Shown here piece by piece: positions 11,003 to 21,095 of a DNA stretch of 64,000 bases. The stretch is from the NCBI RefSeq assembly GCF_964275005.1, contig NC_092685.1:29038682-29102681 (forward strand). Direction: 5' to 3'. A program made the position numbers and the translations under genes. This stretch comes from Diadema setosum. Its lineage: Eukaryota > Echinodermata > Echinoidea > Diadematoida > Diadematidae. Below the pieces are notes generated by a model. That model did no database searches. It was not told the origin of the DNA and saw nothing but the letters and a program-made list of their open reading frames with translations. Within the stretch, counting starts at the first letter, position 1. Every line of letters begins with the position of its first letter.

Positions 11003-14000
11003 CCCCCCCCCAAAAACAAACAAACAAACAAACAAAACAAAAACAAAAAAGAACAAAAACAAAAAAACAGGTCCATAATATGCGAGTTTCTTTAAAAACG
11101 AGATGATAAATTGTAGACAAGGTACAATCTCACGCGATCAAGAAGACAAGAATTAAGGCAATGACAATAACATTATACAAAGGTGGGTTGATCTGTAAGG
11201 TAAAACCTGTGAACCGATAGATGCACATTATAACTATTCTTTCACAGACCTGACTGGGTCAACCTTGCAAGATATTGTATGAATGTAAAGAACGTATGGT
11301 CAGGATGCAAAAAGATTCTTGGTCGAGTGCAACTTCCTTATACGGACTGATTTTGCTATGACACACATTTCCAATAGACACCTGCCCGGCATACTCGGAT
11401 AGAATATACAGAATATATCGGTCTTTGAGCATGATAATGATATTATCTTCAGAGTGTTACCTGCGCAATCTATCACCCTTCTTCTTCATTTCTCCTTTTA
11501 TTTTTCCGTTTGGCAAACGTTAGCATCTGAACGGGCAGGTTTGATGATGCGACTGAATGGTTCACGTGACCACTATTCGACCCATCTTCCTGTCACATTG
11601 GCGGTGTGTGTGTGTGTGTGTGTGTTTAAGGTTGGCGCCAGAAAGATGCTTATAAGTGTTACCAAATCGGCACAGTTTGACACAATTTGGCACATCGGCA
11701 TCATTTTGGTAAAGATGTCTTTTGCTGTTAAACAAGGAAAAGTAGAATTTACGCGGTGCGTAATATATGTCCCAGCCGGAAGTAGCATTTTGTAGGAAAT
11801 GTACAATACAGGTCAAAATCAAGGTCAAAGGTCAAAGAAGTTAAAGGTCAAAATTCTGTGTAGGAGTTCTGAAGCCTCACCTAGTGCCATCACATAAAGC
11901 AAACGGAATTAAAATCGGGTTAGAAATGGCGGAGTAGCATTTTGTAGCAAAATGTACAATACAGATCAAAAATCAAGGTCAAAGGTCAAAGAAGTCAAAG
12001 GTCAAAATTCTGTGTAGAAGTTTTAAAGCCCTCACCTAATGCCATCACATAAAGCAAACGGAATCGAAATCGGGTTAGAAATGGTGAAGGAGTAGCATTT
12101 TGTAGCAAAATGTACAATATAGGTAAAAAATCAAGGTCAAAGGTCAAAGAAGTCAAAGGTCAAAATTCTGTGAAGAAGTTTTGAAGCCATCACCTAGTGC
12201 CATCACATAAAGCAAACGGAATTGAAATCCGGTTAGAAATGGCGAAGGAGTAGCATTTTGTAGCAAAATGTACAATACAGGTCAAAAATCAAGGTCAAAG
12301 GTCAAAGAAGTCAAAGGTCAAAATTCTGTGTAGAAGTTTTGAAGCCCTCACCTAGTGCCATCACATAAATCAAACGGAATTGAAATCAGGTTAGAAATGG
12401 CGAAGGAGTAGCATTTTGTAGCCAATGTACAATACAGGTCAAAAATCAAGGTCAAAGGTCAAAGAAGTCAAAGGTCAAAATTCTGTGTAGAAGTTTTGAA
12501 GCCCTCACCTAGTGCCATCACATAAAGCAAACGGAGTCGAAATCGGGTTAGAAATGGCGAAGGAGTAGCATTTTGTAGCCAATGTACAATATAGGTCAAA
12601 AATCAAGGTCAAAGGTCAAAGAAGTCAAAGGTCAAAATTCTGTGTAGAAGTTTTGAAGCCCTCACCTAGTGCCATCACATAAAGCAAACGGAATCGAAAT
12701 CGGGTTAGAAATGGCGAAGGAGTAGCATTTTGAAGCAAAATGTACAATATAGGTCAAAGGTCAAGGTCAAAGGTCACAACTGAAATTCTGTGTAGAAGTT
12801 TCAAAGCTCCCATGCAGTGCTATCATGTAAAGCAAACAGAATCAAAATCGGCTCATAAATGACAGAGAAGTAGCAAATTGAACATTTTGATCACACACGG
12901 ACGCACAGACGGACGGACGGACAGACGGACACACGGACACACACACGTACGGAGCCCGTTTCATAGTCCCCTGCTCGAACTCGTTCGGCGGGGACAAAAA
13001 AAAAAAAAAAGAGTTCTGTAATGATTGCAGTTGCCATAACGGGACTTCACTGTGTAAGGCTCCCATGTTCACTGTAATTTTTTCTTCAACTTGCAACAAT
13101 ATCAAACATAAAATGGGATCACATCGTCTTGACTGGCCACGACGTTTCATGGATAGCTGCGCATCCTTTGGGCGTTGGGGTTTCGCCCAGTTTCAGGGAA
13201 ACACCTGAAGAGGTTATCTTGCCATAGATTGAGCGCGTGTATGACAATGCCACTTGCACCCAAACGGCGCCGCGCCTGTTCGGGCCTTGGTTGTAGTGGT
13301 ATTGTGGATGCAAACATGTTTTCAAAACAAACTTCCAATGTCGTTTTGCTTTGTTTATCTTTTTCTCAGGTCTGATACCTCTTCAGTTCTATTTCCTTGA
13401 TGTCGACAGTTTTTTAAAGAACTTGCTGCATTTGTAATGATGAGATTTTGCAATCATAACTATTATTGTCTGCTCGTTCAAATCATCAGGGGACGAGCTC
13501 TTTCAGGAATAGCTATAGCAGAAACCTAGTGTTCCATTACTGTATAGGTGATGATCTATGCAAATGTGGGGCTACTTTGTTAGTGCAAACTATTATGTAT
13601 TAAAAAAAAACCCCAGAATTTAATGTTCTTACTCCGCATCAAACTGAGATTACAAGTCAGCGGTTTAAGCTCCGTACCCTAGTCGATGTCGATGGTCACC
13701 CAGGTCCAACGTCGCGAGCTCTACACCCACGAGTTAAGCAGCCCACAAGTAATACAGCTCACGAGTCTTACAGCCCACGAGCTAGACACTATGTGAACAA
13801 GGCCCACGAGCTATATGGTCTACGAGATGGACACAAGGCAAAAAAGGCCCCCAAGCTCGACGTTATATCATGTGTCTTTAATGTGCGCATAGTGTCGAGC
13901 CCGAGGACCCTTTTTGCCTAGTGTCGAGTTCATGAGCCTTATTTGCCTATAGTGTCGAGCTCGTTGGCCGTATATGACCCGTGGGTGTTGAGCTCGTGGG

Positions 14001-14919
14001 ATGACCCCGTCACCCATGGTGATGTCTCCTGCCGGCGGGTGTGATTATACTCACTATCGCTGATTTCCAGCAGCTCGTTGATGATTTCACTGAGTTTTTG
14101 ATCCGAAGGGTTTTCTCCCACAGATCGGAGCAGGAACCCGAGCTGTTTGAAGTGGACGAGGCCATTCCCTTCTCTATCGAGCAGCTGGAAGGCGCTCTTG
14201 AACACTAAAAATAAAAAGCAAGTTGATCTTCGTTACTTTTGCCGTTTTGCTTGCTCATTTTCGTTTCTAATTATCATTCGCTTTAAGTCTCATCTTCGCT
14301 TCTACTCATTCACAAGGACTTTGCAGTGCATCTTCCTTATTTTTATCCTGAAATCACAAAACCTGTCTTTCAAGATCTCTGAAATATAATTTTACTGCTA
14401 CTTTTATTCGTGTGATACTTCAAGGTATATACATCAAGATAATTATTGCATACATTGCGCGTATCTATTATGTTGAATAGTTATAAATTGCTAACTTTTT
14501 TTATATCTGGCTTATTTGAGGGCATAGGTGAAGTGAAACAGAATCTTTTTACATAATAGTCGTATAATTCAAGAAGATAGTCGATGTTATCATTGTCATA
14601 ATGACTTAACAAACCAATCATGTGATCCATATTCAGATGTAACAAATACAACCTGTTGTATATTTTTATTTGACTAGCTCTTTCAGCGCAGTATTCAACT
14701 GGAGTCTATATCTCAACACTGCTTAACACTGAAATTTGGTTGAAAGTAAAATCCAGCTCTAATGACACTACCGACTAAATGTCGTGCAAACACTTCAACT
14801 CACAGTAATGCTAGATTTGATCCAGCTTTAAGTGGTTATGACATTTACAAGAGTACCAGCGAGTCGAAATTTGATAGGGTCAAAATGATTGGACTTTGGT
14901 TTAAACACACACACACACG

Positions 14920-14962
<43 letters not shown>

Positions 14963-15725
14963 CCCAAAACCCCGTCGCTTTAATATTACAATATACAAGA
15001 GTACTCCGTTTTCATTGAATTTCAATATGAATTTTACAAGTCACAATAGACAAGAAAAAAATCCTTTAATCGGATTTAATGAATGATATTTTAATGTCAA
15101 TGATGCAGACTGATTGCTCCAAGTTTCCTCGAGGTCGACACTACTAATGAGTCCATTAGAGCCAATTATGAGGTCAGAACACAAACAACTGTTTTTGTTT
15201 CTAACTTCAAATTAATCATTAAAATCTGGCAAATATTCTATTGTATACATGAGATTGCGTTTTTCGAAACAGGTTATTTTTCATTCGTTGTATTTAGTAT
15301 ACACCTTTTTCAATAACTGCTTTGTTGACTGTGGTAGAGGCATGTAGGCAGGTTAGTTTTGGAGCGTATTCGTTTGTCATGCATGTATGTGCCTGTATGT
15401 AGCCCCCATGATGTATGTAGTGATTATGTGCTTATGCAGGTATACACAGTAAACTTATGCCTATATGTTCGAATATGTAAATATGTAGCTATTTGTATGT
15501 ATTAATGCCCGTGTGTATGAATTCATGCTTGTATCTTATACAGCATAATTATGCGTGTGTGTACCATGTATGTATATGTACATGTAGGTATGTATGTAAT
15601 TGTTTACACATATGCATATTATACATTTGTTTACAATATGTACATTGGTGTCGTGCATATAGATAAAAGTTTATATTCATATTTCGTTTCGTACCTTCAA
15701 TCTCCTCTTCCGTAAACCGATCGGC
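3422..15725 (-). CDS. Calmodulin-like EF-hand protein gene (core exons 15725-15695, 14204-14055, 4561-4435, 3537-3422)
   Basis: Four exons join without a phase conflict and translate to a calmodulin-shaped protein of about 140 residues: ADRFTEEEIE, then VFKSAFQLLDREGNG.., FTDFLLIMSKLRHAD, FNVFDKEGTG and LSDFDLNGNGEIEFE. The order of helices, loops and linker matches calmodulin, including the phase-0 intron immediately before Ala-Asp at the start. Loop 1 (DREGNGLVHFKQ) has Gln at position 12. Loop 2 (around EISDSRGPTLDFTD) is degenerate with extra residues. Loop 3 (DKEGTGIMRTKE) is close to canonical. Loop 4 (DLNGNGEIEFE+E) is canonical if the next codon is Glu. So it is probably a calcium sensor with reduced capacity, not calmodulin itself; close alternatives are other calmodulin-like or troponin-C-like proteins. 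The introns are large (about 1.5, 9.5 and 0.9 kb) and filled with repeats. Confidence 0.8.
4435..4561 (-). CDS. Calmodulin-like gene, exon with central linker and EF-hand 3
   Basis: Acceptor GACTCTAG, donor ATGAG/GTAAAA; phases 1 in, 2 out. It encodes the end of degenerate loop 2 (RGPTLDFTDFLLIMSKL), the linker RHADEASDIQYVF and loop 3 DKEGTG. The linker is in the position of the calmodulin central helix. Confidence 0.82.
4979..5092 (-). other. Intronic open stretch with a good acceptor but no donor
   Basis: On the minus strand TCTGCTGTTGTTACAG is followed by open frames to stops at 4979 or slightly upstream. No consensus donor follows and the flanking coding exons already join in phase, so this is probably not an exon of the calmodulin-like gene. 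It could be an alternative terminal exon. Confidence 0.15.
5371..5441. repeat. (GT)n microsatellite
   Basis: About 35 GT dinucleotides with one GG interruption. The apparent reading frame through it (VCVCVC) is a repeat artefact. Confidence 0.95.
6868..7234 (-). mobile_element. tRNA-derived SINE
   Basis: Read on the minus strand, the element begins with a tRNA-like head: A box TGGCTCAGTCGGTAGCGCG, then a B box GGGTTCGAACCCG at the usual spacing. A unique body of about 270 bp follows (including CACGTAAAAGATCCCGC and GGTGAAGTGGTTCCACCCAA), then a 3' tail of (CAA)n type. This is the layout of a tRNA SINE with a simple-repeat tail mobilised by a partner LINE. It lies inside the long third intron of the calmodulin-like gene, in the gene's own orientation. 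No clear target duplication was found. Confidence 0.82.
7406..7591. repeat. (TA)n tracts
   Basis: Two TA runs (about 7406-7444 and 7529-7591) separated by a short palindromic segment with CTTTGAGCAAAG. The second abuts the left arm of the neighbouring foldback element. Confidence 0.9.
7592..8512. mobile_element. Large foldback element, arms about 400 bp
   Basis: The left arm starting ACAGAGGGTAT..GGTAATCCAAC is matched in reverse complement by the segment ending GTTGGATTACC..ATACGCTCTGT. Similarity continues inward through TACCTAATTATGTTGACAA, GGATGAGATCTGTCAATGA and AACATGGCC to near 8000 and 8090, with substitutions and small indels. The short centre is not repeated. No transposase frame is seen; the short frames on both strands here are products of the palindrome. 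Confidence 0.7.
10084..10110. repeat. Poly-C run
   Basis: An almost pure C tract of about 26 bases in the large intron; a G run lies 300 bp further on. Probably length-unstable and error-prone in assembly. Confidence 0.9.
10430..10705. mobile_element. 'CCCACGAGT' foldback element, copy 1
   Basis: The left side runs GGGGTCATCCCACTAGACTG then ACATCCACGAGTCATACAGC; the right side is the approximate reverse complement (GTATGACTTGTGGGTGTCGG, TCTCGATCATGAC). The interior is built from reiterations of CCCACGAGTTCGACA / CACGAGTCATACAG in both orientations. The family recurs in this window at 13690-14015, 32727-32752 and 39027-39145. Confidence 0.65.
10962..10999. repeat. (CA)n microsatellite
   Basis: About nineteen CA units, followed by a C run and an A-rich (AAAC)n tract. 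Confidence 0.93.
11604..12995 (+). mobile_element. Satellite-bearing element resembling Helentron-type (pearl/DINE-like) elements
   Basis: Order seen: a GT run, a unique segment of about 150 bp, a seven-copy tandem array, a (GGAC)n-type microsatellite, then a GC-rich 3' hairpin CCCC..GAACTCGTTC..GGGG and an A run. Non-autonomous Helentron-related elements such as oyster pearl and fly DINE-1 share this plan of central tandem repeats, an adjoining tetranucleotide microsatellite and a 3' hairpin. The assignment is by architecture only; no helicase or Rep frame is present. It lies in the long intron of the calmodulin-like gene. Confidence 0.5.
11783..12875 (+). repeat. Tandem array of seven ~155 bp units containing DR1 nuclear-receptor-type sites
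   Basis: The unit begins near GTAGCATTTTGTAG, includes CAAGGTCAAAGGTCAAAG, GAAGTCAAAGGTCAAAATTC and CATCACATAAAGCAAACGGA, and repeats at about 11783, 11937, 12091, 12248, 12408, 12563 and 12720. The first units are highly similar and the last is divergent. Each of the seven carries AGGTCAAAGGTCA, a perfect direct repeat of AGGTCA spaced by one base, and most also carry TCAAGGTCA. Confidence 0.9.
13690..14015. mobile_element. 'CCCACGAGT' foldback element, copy 2
   Basis: The left half repeats CCCACGAGTTAAGCAG, CACGAGTCTTACAGCC and CACGAGCTAGACACTA. The right half repeats their complement (AGTGTCGAGCTCGTTGGCC) and ends GTGGGTGTTGAGCTCGTGGG then ATGACCCC. It ends 40 bp from the donor of an exon of the calmodulin-like gene. 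Confidence 0.65.
14055..14204 (-). CDS. Calmodulin-like gene, exon with EF-hands 1 and 2
   Basis: Acceptor TTTTATTTTTAG, donor GATA/GTGAGT; phases 1 in, 1 out. It encodes FKSAFQLLDREGNGLVHFKQ, LGFLLRSVGENPSDQ and KLSEIINELLEISD. GFLLRSVGENPS parallels the calmodulin segment GTVMRSLGQNPT. Confidence 0.85.
14906..14961. repeat. (CA)n microsatellite
   Basis: A CA run with a few CG interruptions; open frames on both strands here are repeat artefacts. Confidence 0.93.
15695..15725 (-). CDS. Calmodulin-like gene, N-terminal 31 bp exon
   Basis: Acceptor TGTGTCTTACAG, donor GAAG/GTACGA. It encodes ADRFTEEEIE plus the first base of Val, equivalent to the ADQLTEEQIA start of calmodulin. The phase-0 intron before Ala is at the place where calmodulin genes are interrupted just after their initiator ATG. 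Confidence 0.8.
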
Positions 15726-15748
15726 CTGTAAGACACACGACAGACAGA

Positions 15749-15805
15749 AATAGATAGATAGATAGATAGATAGACAGATAGATAAATAGATAGATAGATA
15801 GATAG
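15749..15805. repeat. (GATA)n microsatellite
   Basis: Tandem GATA units immediately upstream (on the minus strand) of the polypyrimidine tract of the 31 bp exon. Confidence 0.9.
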
Positions 15806-15971
15806 AGAGATAGAGAGAGGGGGTGGAGAAGGGAAAAACGTTATAATAGAGGCCATTGCGTATAGTAAGGGAATTCATTTTGGTAATGATACAAGAGTAT
15901 ACTTATATGTGTATACAGTCGTATCTTTGATCCAAGGAATCATAATTATTTCAAAAATAGACATGCACACT

Positions 15972-16006
<35 letters not shown>

Positions 16007-16415
16007 AAACAAATTATGAACAAATACGTTCGTTCGTCACAAACACGCACTATCTCTATAATCATGTACGTGATTGTATAAGGATTACTCAAGGGTTAGT
16101 GCTTTAGAACTCTGCGACAAAGGAAAAGATAGATCCTGCTACGCAGTCACTGAACGTTGGTGAACCCATAGCAAAAAGTCCACCATCGATCACACGAATA
16201 AGGAACCCGAACTAAATGCTTCAACCTCGGCCAACTTTGTTGACTATCGGTACAAGAGAGGGACTGTGCAATGAAGTTTGCTGTCAGAAGCGAAAAAAAA
16301 AGGTCATCTCATATAATGGTGGAGTCACGATTTGACACTGTTCAAAAAGATAAAGTTAGCAGATTCCAAAAATCTGACAGTTAAAAGCTACCCATGTAGA
16401 CAGAGCGGTATAGTA

Positions 16416-16584
16416 TACAAATATACCAGGCCTGAGAGGCTCTGGTTGAAACTATGCGCATGAGGTGACTTCAGTAGCACTATTTTCTGAGGGGCGCAGC
16501 CCCGAAGAAAATAGTGCTACTGACGTCACCGAAGGCACATAGTTTCAACCGGTGCCTCGAAAAATTGGCCTGGTATATTTGTTT
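16416..16584. mobile_element. Palindromic MITE-like hairpin
   Basis: AAATATACCAGGCC is answered by GGCCTGGTATATTT, GGTTGAAACTATG by CATAGTTTCAACC, and CAGTAGCACTATTTTC by GAAAATAGTGCTACTG, around a short GGGGCGCAGCCCC centre. The whole is one long imperfect hairpin. Confidence 0.75.
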
Positions 16585-18680
16585 TATATCCCTCCCAATG
16601 AATTTAAGAGTATTCGACTGCTGGTATTCTGTAATTTACCCCTTTTTTTAGGGCATCTTGCTTTACTCTTTTCAAGAAGATTGACAAGTCATTCACGCTC
16701 GGGAAGAAAGCAGTTCAGCAGGAGGGCAGCGCGTACGCGTACTAAGAAGAGACAACTGCGCGCTCAGCCGCTCGGTGCATTGCTGTACAACGTACTAGTA
16801 TGGTAGGGGTCCAACCCACCGACCGGGTCCATAACGACCGGCCGCGCATTATAATGGCATTGCGCGTACAGAAAGAAAATGTACGCATGGGACTACGCGC
16901 AACGCCAACGGTGTTCGATTCTTCACTGGGCTACGCTACCGAGTAAAATGTGGCGAAAACAACTAAGTATTCCCTCTAAATTACCGAAATTTAGCAAAAT
17001 CGAATAAGGTTTATCGTGTAACTACATATAACTAGGCCTACCTTTGCTGACTCGTTGTTAGATGTAGAGGCGTATCCTTCCGTAATAAATTTGACGATTT
17101 TGACCGCAAAATTGTCACCGCCGCTTGTACGATCGTGCACAGTACGTTACACATACACATGACATAAACATTTTGTCGCCCGCTTGCGCTACGACCGTAC
17201 GAGTTGATGCAGAAACGAGAAATGAATACCGTGAAAAAACAAACCGACTCATCTAATTTATTTCAATTACGATGAAAAGTTTCCTAATGAAAATCAAGTC
17301 AAATTCATCAAACAGTCCTTCAAAAGTAATATCGAAGGATTCAAAATATATTCAAATATTATTGGGGAAAAAATTACGACTAGAAAAAAACAGCAGCTTG
17401 TCGAAAAAACGCGTTTAAGTACGCTTTATACGTATTGTCAATAGAGGGCGGGGTGGTCGGTCGATATGAGCCGGGCAACTGAGTGCGGAAAAAATGACAC
17501 CCCACGCGTTCGAAGCCGCCATCTAGAGCGCGTACCTCAGATCGCATTTTCAGTGCGCGCTTGTGAATCCGGAGTATTTTCTCCACACGTGAGTAAAATT
17601 TCAGGCAAATTGTGAGATTTTTCACGTTTCTATTGATAGAAAAACGTTAGGTGTCCGATATTATGGACACCCAACCATACTGGTAAACATGCGCAAACTA
17701 CAAACTCACTACGCGCTTCATACATGCAATACGCCTACATTAGCATCCGATCTGTCAACAAGTACGCACTTACAACTTGTACGTTGGTGCCGGTGATGTG
17801 CGTGCTCGAGCTGATCAACGATGTGACCGTGACTGTGAGCTGTAGTTGATTGTGTTTTCTGTCTAGCTGTCTGTACGTGAATATGGACTATCATTTCCTG
17901 TTAAAAATGCAAGTAGGGCCTATTTGGATAGCATTCCCCAGCGAGTCTAAGGTTAGATTAGGCACTGGAAAAATTCTAGCAGTTAAGCATCGAGTGCCAC
18001 TGTAAATTCGTGTGATTCGTGTTCTAACGTACAGTACGGCAAACAGCTAACATGTCATTAGACTCTAACTCGTTTAGACACTCTATAAAATAATTATTAG
18101 GATGAGATTACGGTAACTAGGGTCTACTGTTAAACAGGTAGAACTAACGACCATAACGCTAGGCTTAACTAGATCTAACTTGCGCTAACGTTAGAAATAA
18201 TGGTATAAGCAGGCCTAGGCCTACTATCTAGGCCTACTGCAGTTTGTCAGCATCTTTTGGGTGGGTCACTCCCCAAAATTACACAGTCCTACACTGGGAT
18301 ATAGGCATAGACACTACCTCAAATCTAGCATACCGTAGTTAGGGGATCATACTTTCTCATACATTGCACCAAATCCTTTGAACGATCTTCTATTCTATAA
18401 TCTCTACGAGTCACGACATGCATCTTCAAAACCAGGGCCAAATGAGGCCTAACCAACGTTAACAGATCTAGGCCTACGGTACGTCGAAGAGCCCTGGCTT
18501 GCTTATTGTTGTTGTCTAATTATAGATCTACGATATCGCCTGTTGTACTCTGTTGTAACGTAATACAATGCCATGATCATCTTTTTAGGTAGAATGAGGG
18601 CTTTATAAGAGTCTCTCTGAGTCTAAACGTTACACGTATTGAGTGTATGCGTGCCTTGTGGTTCTCTCGAAGTGAAGGCG
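16585..18680. other. Repeat-poor intronic stretch, no gene seen
   Basis: This part of the first intron of the calmodulin-like gene is richer in CpG (many CGCGT, GCGTACG) than its flanks. Frames near 16552-16806 and 17380-17625 have no recognisable product or splice context. Short GGCCTA repeats occur around 18200-18240. Confidence 0.4.
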
Positions 18681-18790
18681 CCGCGATACCCATTCATTTG
18701 TACATGAAATCTCTCGCGAAGCGAAGGTGCTGCGATACCCATTCATTTACACGTGAAATAATTCGCGTCGCGACGCGAAGCAAAAAAGGC
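18676..18790. repeat. Two-copy ~57 bp tandem repeat and CG-rich palindrome
   Basis: GCGATACCCATTCATTT followed by TACATGAAAT / ACACGTGAAAT occurs twice, each copy next to TCGCGAAGCGAAGG-like sequence. It ends in a CGCGTCGCGACGCG palindrome. Confidence 0.6.
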
Positions 18791-19237
18791 GCGAAAATCA
18801 CCAGCGTGGTATAGTTTTTACCATTTCCCTAGGGAGTATAGTCTTTTTCGCGCACTTGTATGGTAGAATTATGTTTTGTTGTTTACAGTGCTCTCGACCA
18901 ATCAGAGGACGAGATGCATTTTGTGAGGGATATAATAGCTATTGTATCATGGTCACAGAGTAGGCGATCTATAGTTACGCACAAGGACTATAAACCCTTT
19001 CTCCTTTCTCTCCCTGTATATATCGATATATCCATCTATCTTTGTGTGTTTATAGTATGCATAAACATACATATTAAAGATTAAAGAACAATAATGTGAT
19101 TATCATAATGTTTACATTTTCTCCCTTTCATATTTTGCGTAATGACGAAAACCCGCATGGATAGAAAGGTAATAAAAAAAAAGTGTATGTGTGAAGAGTA
19201 AACTGTTCGAAACTCCCATTGTACAAGACTTACTTAC

Positions 19238-19282
19238 CTGGTCTTGCGCAAGGAAGATTATGGTAGACAAGAGAATTATCAT
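19238..19282 (-). CDS. Candidate first coding exon of the calmodulin-like gene (hydrophobic leader)
   Basis: ATG starts M-I-I-L-L-S-T-I-I-F-L-A-Q-D-Q and ends exactly at CAG/GTAAGTAAGT, a near-consensus donor in phase 0, which is the phase the 31 bp exon needs. The eleven-residue hydrophobic core resembles a short signal sequence, which would make the product a secreted or ER-luminal EF-hand protein. In ordinary calmodulin genes the corresponding exon contributes only Met, so an unseen ATG-only exon is a real alternative. No transcript evidence. Confidence 0.35.
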
Positions 19283-19307
19283 GAAAACCGATGGCAAGGG
19301 GGTCACA

Positions 19308-19965
19308 GAGCATCGCTGCTCATGACACGTTCACAGTGGATGAGATTTTCACGTCAAGATATACACCGCTGAGGAAAGAAAGCTTACATTCTTCTCAGAG
19401 GGCATTTAAGTCTCTTATTGAAGTGGCGAAGGACGATTAAGTACACCTGATGCCTACTTTGTTTGAAAAGGAAGAGATTGTGCACCACTCACTGCACTTT
19501 CTCAGCCGGCCATCTTATGACTGCGCAAATGGTGTCTTATAACGTCTTCTGTAGTCGTTCTCATTATTTGCAGGTACGAGTTCTTCTTTCAGAATTAAAT
19601 ATGAAAAGAAATTAATCATTTTGATATTGCCTGTGTGCCAGTGAGTTCTTCGGCTGAATTAACCATCAATTTATTATTGATCATGCATAGAGAAATATAT
19701 GCTGTCTGACTGAAAAACAAAATGACGTGCTAAATACGTTTTACACTTCTGAATAAGTTCCCTATAAACAGTTACTTTATATGCTTAATCTAAGTAATCA
19801 CTATGAACATGCAAGATGCATGACTTCGATCTGCTTTAAGAAGAAAGCACACTTAAATAAAAGACATAAACATCCCCCTCCGTTTATTATACCTCTCAGG
19901 AGATCACATTGTTTTGAAAAATACTTTAATCCTTTTGCATGGTACTCTAAATGCTGACAAGTTTA
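19308..19965. other. Intergenic stretch, possible promoter side of the calmodulin-like gene
   Basis: This would hold the 5' end if the hydrophobic exon is first. No TATA box at a convincing spacing, CpG island or coding segment could be identified. Confidence 0.2.
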
Positions 19966-19967
19966 CC

Positions 19968-20503
19968 TTCTAATTTTACTACTGTGTGTAAGTCACAGGT
20001 AAAACAAATACTTAGGTTGATAATCAAGAAGGATCCTGAGAATTTTCTACTTTTACTACTGTGTGTAAGTAACAGGTAAAACAAATACTTAAGTTGATAA
20101 TCAAGAAGGATCCTGAGAATTTTCTACTTTTACTACTGTGTATAAGTAACAGGTAAAATAGTTAAGTTGATAATCAAGAAGGGTCCTGAGAATTTTCTAA
20201 TTTTACCACTGTGTAAGTCGCAGGTAAAACAAATACTTAAGTTGATAATCAAGAAGGATCCTGAGAATTTTCTAATTTTACCACTGTGTAAGTCACAGGT
20301 AAAACAAATACTTAAGTTGATAATCAAGAAGGATCATGAGAATTTTCTACTTTTACTACTGTGTGTAAGTAACAAGTAAAACAAATACTTAAGTTGATAA
20401 TCAAGAAGGGTCCTGAGAATTTTCTACTTTTACTACTGTGTGTAAGTAACAGGTAAAACAAATACTTAAGTTGATAATCAAGAAGGATCCTGAGAATTTT
20501 CCG
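19968..20503. repeat. Tandem array of seven ~75 bp units
   Basis: TTGATAATCAAGAAGG recurs at about 20016, 20095, 20169, 20242, 20317, 20395 and 20471, each copy followed by TCCTGAGAATTTTCTAC and AGGTAAAACAAATACTTAAG. Units differ by short deletions (73-79 bp). The short frames ILKLIIKK.. and LIINLSICFTC.. are this repeat translated. Confidence 0.92.
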
Positions 20504-20937
20504 CCATTGACAACGTGTAAACCTCTGGCACACCCCCTCGTGTTTGTTTGTTTTTTTAATCTCTACTTCTGACAAATTCATCCCTGCAATTTTTCCTCTT
20601 TATGTTTGTTCGCACGATATGAATATTACGTATTAGGATATCTGAGTCTTTTGTAACCTGATCTTTGTCCTTCACATGTTTTACCGCTGCCACTTTAACT
20701 CTTGACATTCATCCTCCGACATTTTTACCTTTGAAATTTTTAACCAATAACTTTCTACAATTGAAATCTTTACTCTTGGCATGCTTCCCCCAACAGTTTT
20801 TTTTCCTGCTGACAATTCCCCCCCCCCAAAAAAAAAAAAACCAAAAAAAAAGAAAAAAACCAAACAAACAAAACCAAACAAACCACATTTAACCCTGAAA
20901 TTTATCCCTTGACATTTTCATCTCAGACATGTTTCCC

Positions 20938-20938
20938 C

Positions 20939-21021
<83 letters not shown>

Positions 21022-21026
21022 GTATA

Positions 21027-21095
<69 letters not shown>
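20938..21095. repeat. (TA)n microsatellite with TG interruptions
   Basis: About 155 bp of alternating TA, broken at intervals by TATG/CATA. A C run and an A-rich tract precede it at 20820. Confidence 0.95.

Noticed and set aside
20133..20581. Repeated LIINLSICFTC / LKLIIKK frames, and a possible CRISPR-like array
   Set aside because: A 75 bp tandem satellite without spacer/repeat alternation, in a eukaryotic genome.
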